40,558 bases of DNA, taken from assembly GCA_030529625.1 (NCBI GenBank), contig JAUMWN010000015.1, forward strand, positions 1-40,558, written 5' to 3'. Source of the DNA: Coriobacteriales bacterium. GTDB lineage: Bacteria; Actinomycetota; Coriobacteriia; Coriobacteriales; Atopobiaceae. The notes under the pieces are model-generated. The model was not told the DNA's origin. It did no database searches and was given only the letters and a program-made list of their open reading frames with translations. This document shows, in pieces, positions 36,694 to 40,558 of the stretch. The number at the start of each line of letters is the position of its first letter. Position 1 is the first letter of the stretch. Both the position numbers and the translations under genes were made by a program.

Positions 36694-36988
36694 AACCTGA
36701 CAAAGTGAAAACTGAGGGTCGTTTTAGGCGTTTTGTGTCACTTTGTCAGGTTGGGGTGGGGGTCGAACCTGACAAAGTGACGGAAGGGGCCGTTTTCGGG
36801 CAAAGATTTTCACTTGTGCAGGTTTGGCGGGGTTGAGGGTATTCCATTACCGAATACAGACCTGACAAAGTGGTTTTCGGGACCAAAATCGGGGTATTTT
36901 GTCACTTTTGCAGGTTTGGGGTGGCACCCAACCTGACAAAGTGAAAGCAGGGGCCACTTTTAGGCCCCTATCTTTCACTTTGTCAGGT
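36694..36988. repeat. Tandem array of four hairpins with AACCTGACAAAGTGA arms
   Basis: Four units of 57-59 bases: 36694-36752, 36766-36824, 36860-36916 and 36930-36988. Each starts with a copy of AACCTGACAAAGTGA (or ACCTGACAAAGTGG) and ends with a complementary copy. Units 1 and 4 have perfect arms (15 and 17 base pairs). The right arms of units 2 and 3 share a variant with TGCA in place of TGAC/GTCA. Interiors are related, with GGGTCGTTTTAGGC, GGGGCCGTTTTCGGGC and GGGGCCACTTTTAGGCCCC. No protein is supported. It resembles a REP/BIME-like cluster or a structured RNA; no cas genes are present. Confidence 0.85.
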
Positions 36989-37193
36989 CCGTTACCGGCC
37001 GTTTGGTTGGCAGTCGGCCAAAACGGCTTGCCACCGTCAGCAACAATCGCCCATGCAGGCAACGGCGCATACCAGTCAGAAGCACAGCTGCATCAATATT
37101 CGCATCAAGCGTCTTGTGTATTCCGAGACCTCATGCATGCTAAGCCCGTATACAACTACATGTAGTGATGCGTTTGCCACTCGAAAGCTCAGG
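36989..37193. other. Intergenic stretch after the hairpin array
   Basis: No gene is seen. It contains the 12-base perfect palindrome ACTACATGTAGT (37155-37166), 28 bases beyond the 3' end of the minus-strand flavodoxin gene. Confidence 0.4.
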
Positions 37194-37736
37194 CTATGGC
37201 TGCACATCCGTCAGGACGGCGCCGAGCGGGTCCAGGGCGCAGAAGTCGACGAAACTCACCTGCTTGCCGTATGTTTGCAGCATCGCGCGCACCTCGGCGT
37301 TTCTCTCCACCTCGGGAATGCTTCTTGCCTTGCTGCAGAGCAGCCGCATCATCGTCTTGTGCTTGAAGCCAAGCTTCGAGTAGTCTATTCCGCCTCTCAG
37401 GTGGAACACATGCGCGGATTCGAACACCTCGGACGACAGCTGTCTGCGCATGCTGTCCTCGATGTTTTTGACGTTCTCCTGGTCTGTCGGATCCGCAAGA
37501 CCCACCGTCGCAATCGCTATCGTCTTATCTCTTGGGTTCACAAGCTTGGCGAAGGTCTTCCGCATACCCACGACGCCACCTGCGTACAATGCGCCGATGT
37601 AGGCTATGGCGTCGTAATCGTTGACGTTACCGACCGCATCGTAAGGGCGAACCTCTATGTCCACCCTTCTCGCCAGCTCCTCGGCATATTGTCTTGCCGT
37701 TCCGTATTGCGAACCATAGATAACGATGCTCGGCAT
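37194..37736 (-). CDS. Flavodoxin-domain protein (HemG-like flavodoxin_5)
   Basis: A 180-residue flavodoxin-fold protein. The FMN phosphate loop is YGSQYGTARQYAEELA, and DYDAIAYIGALYAGGVVG and TIAIATVGLADP are the next FMN-contact strands. The length and pattern fit the flavodoxin_5 group that includes protoporphyrinogen oxidase HemG and other small anaerobic electron carriers. It probably transfers electrons from a reductase to an unknown acceptor. GGGGG precedes the ATG at six bases. The neighbouring upstream gene is a degraded acetyltransferase. Confidence 0.88.
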   Translation of the reverse strand: MPSIVIYGSQYGTARQYAEELARRVDIEVRPYDAVGNVNDYDAIAYIGALYAGGVVGMRKTFAKLVNPRDKTIAIATVGLADPTDQENVKNIEDSMRRQLSSEVFESAHVFHLRGGIDYSKLGFKHKTMMRLLCSKARSIPEVERNAEVRAMLQTYGKQVSFVDFCALDPLGAVLTDVQP

Positions 37737-37777
37737 TGTTGACCCCCACGCGCCTTCCGCCTATACCACGCCACATT

Positions 37778-38017
37778 CTAGCCTCTCGGGGACGGCCCCT
37801 TCTTGACTAGTCCCGCTCGTCTCTGGCAAACGGACGGGGCCCGGCCCGACTCCAGAACACGCACCATGCCAAGCTCTATGTCCGTCGTGATCGCATCAAG
37901 GTTGTGAAGGTGGCAGCACCCGTCGACAATCGCCGGTTCGTAGTAGTCGGGATAGAAAGCGCGAATCGTCTCCTGTACAAGCGTGCATACCGACTCAGCA
38001 TCGTCCATAACGACCAC
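37778..38017 (-). pseudogene. Truncated GNAT acetyltransferase fragment
   Basis: The 79-residue frame has DDAESVCTLVQETIRAFYP, then DYYEPAIVDGCCHLHNLDAI and TDIELGMVRVLESGR. This is the N-terminal half of a common GNAT family in this group of bacteria. After that it runs into unrelated residues (APSVCQRRAGLVKKG) and stops, so the acetyl-CoA-binding half is missing. The first residues also do not match, and no ribosome site is clear. It is read as a remnant. Confidence 0.6.
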
Positions 38018-38075
38018 ACGACTTCTTCATGAAAGAAGAAACCGTAGGGAGCGTTTCCTCGTGATAAGGCCTTTG

Positions 38076-38987
38076 TCACGACCCGGCGCCGTACACATAC
38101 ACCTCATGGATCTCGTGATCGTAGCCATCGTAGAAGCCGACCGGCATGCCCTGCTCGATCACCGCTCCGCGGTTGTGCAGCACGAGCAACTCGCCCGAGT
38201 CCTCATCGAAGCTCAGCCCCTCGACTTCTCCCTGGCGTCTGACGTCTTCGAGCGTCTTTGCCAGCTCGACCTTCGCCTCAGACGCCCCATCGACAAGCTC
38301 GAAGCGATAGACGTGGTCAGGGGCATCATCGTTGGCATCACCGTCGTCGGAAGTGAGGTAGTAGGCGCCCTGGTGATATGCGATTCCCTGTATCCACTTT
38401 GGTGCAGGCGACAAGCGTACCTTGCCAAGGTATTCGCCCGTCTTGAGATCGTAGTTGTAGACGTGGTCGCCGGTGTCGGTCCACGCGCACATGGAGACGG
38501 TTCCAGCATCGGGGTTCACGCAGATCCCGCTGCATTCGTCTTGGCCACTCCCCTGGTCAAAGTTGAACGTGCGCTTGAGCTCAAGCGTATCTCCGTCATA
38601 GACGGCTATCTGGATGTTAGAGGCCACACCGTCCACGAACCGCTCAACCCCGCAGTACACCTCATTGTCGTACACATCGATGTCACCGATGTGGTTCACC
38701 TCGAGCTTGTACCCCTTCTCAAAGGGCGCCTCGTTCACCGCAACGAGGTTCCAATCCCCATCGTATTTGGACAAAGCGGTCGAACCGCTCACCCAAAAGC
38801 ATCCGTTTTCGGCTGCAACTCCCTGCCTGCCATCCACCTCCACTACCCTTGAGGGATTGGGCGTCTCGGAAGGCCCGCTCACCGTCGAGTCCGAAGTCGA
38901 GGTAGCCGGCGCACATCCTGCAGATAATGAGGCGACGAACAGCAAGAGGGCGGCCATCACGAACAAGCTTCCTAGTTGTCTGTGCAT
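38076..38987 (-). CDS. Secreted lipoprotein, possibly beta-propeller
   Basis: A 303-residue lipoprotein. The signal peptide ends in the lipobox LSAGC (Cys25), followed by a Ser/Thr/Pro-rich linker. The rest shows repeated short strand patterns (NHIGDIDVYDNEVYCGV, QIAVYDGDTLELKRTF, HVYNYDLKTGEYLGKV, GIAYHQGAYYLTSDDGD, VEGLSFDEDSGELLVL). These look like blades of a beta-propeller, as in proteins that bind ligands or matrix outside the cell. No catalytic motif is seen. AAGGATGG precedes the ATG. It has no obvious operon partner. Confidence 0.8.
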   Translation of the reverse strand: MHRQLGSLFVMAALLLFVASLSAGCAPATSTSDSTVSGPSETPNPSRVVEVDGRQGVAAENGCFWVSGSTALSKYDGDWNLVAVNEAPFEKGYKLEVNHIGDIDVYDNEVYCGVERFVDGVASNIQIAVYDGDTLELKRTFNFDQGSGQDECSGICVNPDAGTVSMCAWTDTGDHVYNYDLKTGEYLGKVRLSPAPKWIQGIAYHQGAYYLTSDDGDANDDAPDHVYRFELVDGASEAKVELAKTLEDVRRQGEVEGLSFDEDSGELLVLHNRGAVIEQGMPVGFYDGYDHEIHEVYVYGAGS

Positions 38988-39591
38988 GAGAGTCCATCCT
39001 TCTGTGGTAGCTTACCGATCCAGAATTCCAACGACACCCACTATACCCCAGCCTCCCAATGCCAAGATGCTGCGCAATCCGGTCGATGGTGAGATAAGGA
39101 AGAGATAGATGCTGCGGAGGAGCTGGGGCGATTTGGCGCGCACGTCGCATCCATCATAGTACCGCCCTCGAGCTTCGAAGGGTTTTGACGGGGACGATAA
39201 ATCATTGGTAGGTGAGGGAATAGGGACAACGCTCTCTAGGATTGGTTGCTGGTGCGAATTGTTGTATGAAAACCCGAAAGGAGCGTTTTCTAGTGAAGTG
39301 AAGTGGTGTCTCGATTTCTCGAAAACACCACTTCTGACCTGCGGATTTGTTGAGTTTTGGGGTGGAGTGCGGAAAAGTGATTTCTTGCGATTTTCACTCC
39401 CACTCAACAGAGGCTTGTGATTGACGTTCCATTTGCCACTCCTAAACCCGCTGGTAGAGGGCTTATTATTCTTTGAAGCGATGGACACGGTGCTGTCCAT
39501 GGACAAAACTTGGACAAACCGTGCTCCGCGTTTGCAACTTGGATTCTTGGCGTTGAAATCAAGGTGCGCACCGAGGGTCATAACCTTCATC
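38988..39591. other. Long non-coding stretch with structured element, no gene seen
   Basis: About 600 bases hold only an unconvincing minus-strand frame (39012-39647) that is rich in Ser, Asn and Pro, lacks a ribosome site and overlaps the integrase remnant. The most notable part is 39232-39420, which contains the strong hairpin at 39300-39334. Around 39481-39505 alternative stems form between ATGGACA, TGTCCAT and GGACA. Base use here is more AT-rich than in the core genes. Confidence 0.5.
39300..39334. repeat. Strong hairpin inside the non-coding stretch
   Basis: GAAGTGGTGT (39300-39309) pairs perfectly with ACACCACTTC (39325-39334), and inner TCGA/TCGA pairs extend the stem around TTTC. 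It could be part of a small RNA or a terminator. Confidence 0.65.
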
Positions 39592-39780
39592 TCAGAACAC
39601 CTCCGAGACGGCAGCGACGGCCTCGCGCTTCGAGTCCATATTAACATGAGTGTAGATATCCATCGAGATTTGAGCGCTATAATGTCCCGCCAATTCCTGC
39701 ATCACCTTCGGGTGCACTCCCTGGATAGCGAGCAGCGAGAGATACGTATGGCGCAGGTAATCCCGACGTCGGGATTACCT
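39592..39780 (-). pseudogene. C-terminal remnant of a tyrosine recombinase (integrase)
   Basis: Translating the minus strand gives DYLRHTYLSLLAIQGVHPKV, then MQELAGHYSAQISMDIYTHV and NMDSKREAVAAVSEVF before a stop at 39592. These are the last motifs of a phage-type integrase: LRHT with the second arginine, LAGH, and the nucleophilic tyrosine in IYTHV. A stop codon lies in frame just upstream, within a perfect palindrome, and the box-II histidine is lost, so only a fragment of about 60 residues remains. It marks a former mobile element next to the IS. Confidence 0.8.
39755..39780. repeat. Perfect 26-bp palindrome at the break in the integrase remnant
   Basis: The two halves AGGTAATCCCGAC (39755-39767) and GTCGGGATTACCT (39768-39780) are exact reverse complements without a spacer. 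The palindrome carries the in-frame stop that ends the integrase fragment upstream, so it may be an inverted duplication that destroyed the gene. Confidence 0.8.
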
Positions 39781-39874
39781 GCGAAATGCCGCCCTCTCGG
39801 AAATCCCGACCTTCCCGTCTTTAGTGTTTAGCACCACAGGTCTTTAGGATTCCGGGAACATAGTCGCACCGAGA

Positions 39875-39895
39875 AAACCAGCCCCGAGCTGGTTT
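39875..39895. terminator. Hairpin upstream of the transposase gene
   Basis: AAACCAGC (39875-39882) and GCTGGTTT (39888-39895) form a stem with a five-base loop, followed by TATTCTT. It can insulate the transposase from upstream transcription. Confidence 0.55.
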
Positions 39896-39911
39896 ATTCT
39901 TGCCCTGGCGC

Positions 39912-39941
39912 TTGACTTGACAAGGTGTTCTCTGGTAGAGT
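39912..39941 (+). promoter_or_regulatory. Candidate promoter of the transposase gene
   Basis: TTGACT (39912-39917) and TAGAGT (39936-39941) are spaced by 18 bases, 15 bases ahead of the ATG. TTGACA (39917-39922) overlaps as an alternative -35. Confidence 0.35.
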
Positions 39942-39955
39942 TTCTATATGGTGCT

Positions 39956-40558
39956 ATGGTGCGAATGCTTGACAGGGGGACGACGACGGCCTACTTCCTC
40001 AAGAGGACCAGGAACAAGAAGGGGCTCTACCTCCAGATCTACGAGAGCCACTGGGACCCGCAGCGCGGCCACACGGTGAACAGGTCCGTGAGGGCCGTGG
40101 GCTACGAGCACGAGCTCAGGGAGTCCGGCATCGAGGACCCGGTGGCCCACTTCAGGGCCGAGGTCGCATCGATGAACGCCGAGCGGAAGGCCGCGCTGGC
40201 GGCATCCAAGGTCGCGGAGATCGGGCCCGAGCCGGCGGTGAGGCACCTGGGCCACTTCGCGATCAAGGCGATAGACGACGCGCTCGGGGTGCGCGGCGAC
40301 CTCAACTACCTGCAGATGCCCAGCGGCTTCCGCTTCTCGCTGGCCGACCTGCTCTCCGGCCTCGTCTACGCCCGCGCGGTGGCGCCCTGCTCCAAGTCCA
40401 GGACCTTCCACGACGTGCTGCCGCTCATGGAGGGGGTTCCGCGCGACTTCTCGCTCGACCAGCTCTACGACGGGCTCGCCTACCTGGGCGAGGAGCACGA
40501 GAAGGTCGTCGAGATATACAACGCCCACGTGGCGGGGCTGTTCCCCAGGGACACCTCC
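39956..40558 (+). CDS. Transposase, IS1634/IS4-superfamily type (5' part)
   Basis: An open frame of 201 codons runs off the window end without a stop. It reads MVRMLDRGTTTAYFLKRTRN, then KKGLYLQIYESHWDPQRGHT, RSVRAVGYEHELRESGI and DPVAHFRAEVASMN. After it come LADLLSGLVYARAVAPCSKSR and FHDVLPLMEGVPRDFSLDQL. The KKGLYLQI-Y-S, R-VRAVGY-EL and DPVAHF-AEV pattern and the YARAVAPCSK stretch fit IS1634-type DDE transposases. The catalytic aspartates and glutamate lie beyond the window. ATG 39956 is used, since an upstream ATG at 39948 is in another frame. No strong ribosome site precedes it, which is common for transposases. Confidence 0.85.
   Translation, partial: MVRMLDRGTTTAYFLKRTRNKKGLYLQIYESHWDPQRGHTVNRSVRAVGYEHELRESGIEDPVAHFRAEVASMNAERKAALAASKVAEIGPEPAVRHLGHFAIKAIDDALGVRGDLNYLQMPSGFRFSLADLLSGLVYARAVAPCSKSRTFHDVLPLMEGVPRDFSLDQLYDGLAYLGEEHEKVVEIYNAHVAGLFPRDTS

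Larger units (their letters stand above)
39896..40558 (+). mobile_element. Left part of an IS1634-like insertion sequence (truncated by window end)
   Basis: The extent is set by the transposase frame and its leader. The terminal inverted repeat and target duplication could not be located because the right end is outside the window. Confidence 0.55.

Noticed and set aside
36694..36988. CRISPR array
   Set aside because: The repeats are inverted pairs with related interiors, not direct repeats with unique spacers, and no cas gene is present.
36847..37062. Small minus-strand frame over the hairpin array
   Set aside because: Its codons simply follow the repeat units. No ribosome site or conserved motif is visible.
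37876..38079. 67-codon minus-strand frame
   Set aside because: It is a frame-shifted reading of the truncated GNAT remnant, with Arg-rich composition.
39012..39647. 211-codon minus-strand frame
   Set aside because: It lacks a ribosome site, has odd Ser/Asn/Pro-rich composition, overlaps the integrase remnant in another frame and runs through a strong hairpin. It is read as a chance frame over non-coding DNA.

Overview
The window reads as the chromosome of a high-GC, Gram-positive, anaerobic fermenter, most likely a member of the actinobacterial class Coriobacteriia (Olsenella, Atopobium or Collinsella relatives). This is an inference. It rests on GC-rich codon use, strong GGAGG ribosome sites, an oxygen-sensitive pyruvate formate-lyase set, several family 1 glycosidases and many long intergenic hairpins. 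No rRNA, tRNA or CRISPR array was seen.

Layout. 1-1050: a decayed dinD-like gene and a gap with two hairpins. 1054-5217 (minus): a partner-switching signalling operon in the order STAS antagonist, membrane SpoIIE-type PP2C phosphatase, RsbW-type GHKL kinase and FHA protein. 5344-9156: a PNPOx-like flavoprotein, a U32 peptidase-family protein, a small unknown protein and a membrane diguanylate cyclase. 9341-12718: the first GH1 glycosidase, with an apparent one-base deletion at its start, and a CmpB-type membrane protein. 12865-17426: an extracellular solute-binding lipoprotein overlapping a dCache-HAMP-degenerate GGDEF-EAL protein. 17467-18744 (minus): an ADP-ribosylglycohydrolase and a zinc-ribbon membrane protein. 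18860-28591: an RsbW-GNAT fusion, the second GH1, a NYN/OST-HTH protein, a soluble LacI-like-GGDEF sensor, a possible glycosyltransferase and the third GH1. 28673-31770 (minus): pyruvate formate-lyase encoded as two polypeptides plus its activase. 31940-36011: two GNAT enzymes, a Phd/PIN toxin-antitoxin pair, an orphan sugar-binding protein and a YihY-type membrane protein. 36354-40558: an accessory end with a Nif11-type peptide precursor, a four-unit hairpin array, a flavodoxin, gene remnants, a lipoprotein, an integrase fragment with a perfect palindrome, and the start of an IS1634-like transposase.

How it fits together. Three GH1 enzymes, probably 6-phospho-beta-glucosidases, and the pyruvate formate-lyase set suit a beta-glucoside fermenter. 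Around them lie at least five signalling proteins (two GGDEF proteins, one EAL protein, one Rsb operon and one RsbW-GNAT fusion), two binding proteins without transporter genes, and no PTS genes. The sugar enzymes are therefore placed among sensors rather than uptake genes. A recurrent hairpin with the core GGGGACAGTCCCC sits just after several stop codons and looks like the local 3' end or REP-type element.

The best candidates for something new are the orphan Nif11-type precursor with the hairpin array behind it, the split pyruvate formate-lyase, the binding-protein/EAL pair, the RsbW-GNAT fusion and the covarying hairpin family.
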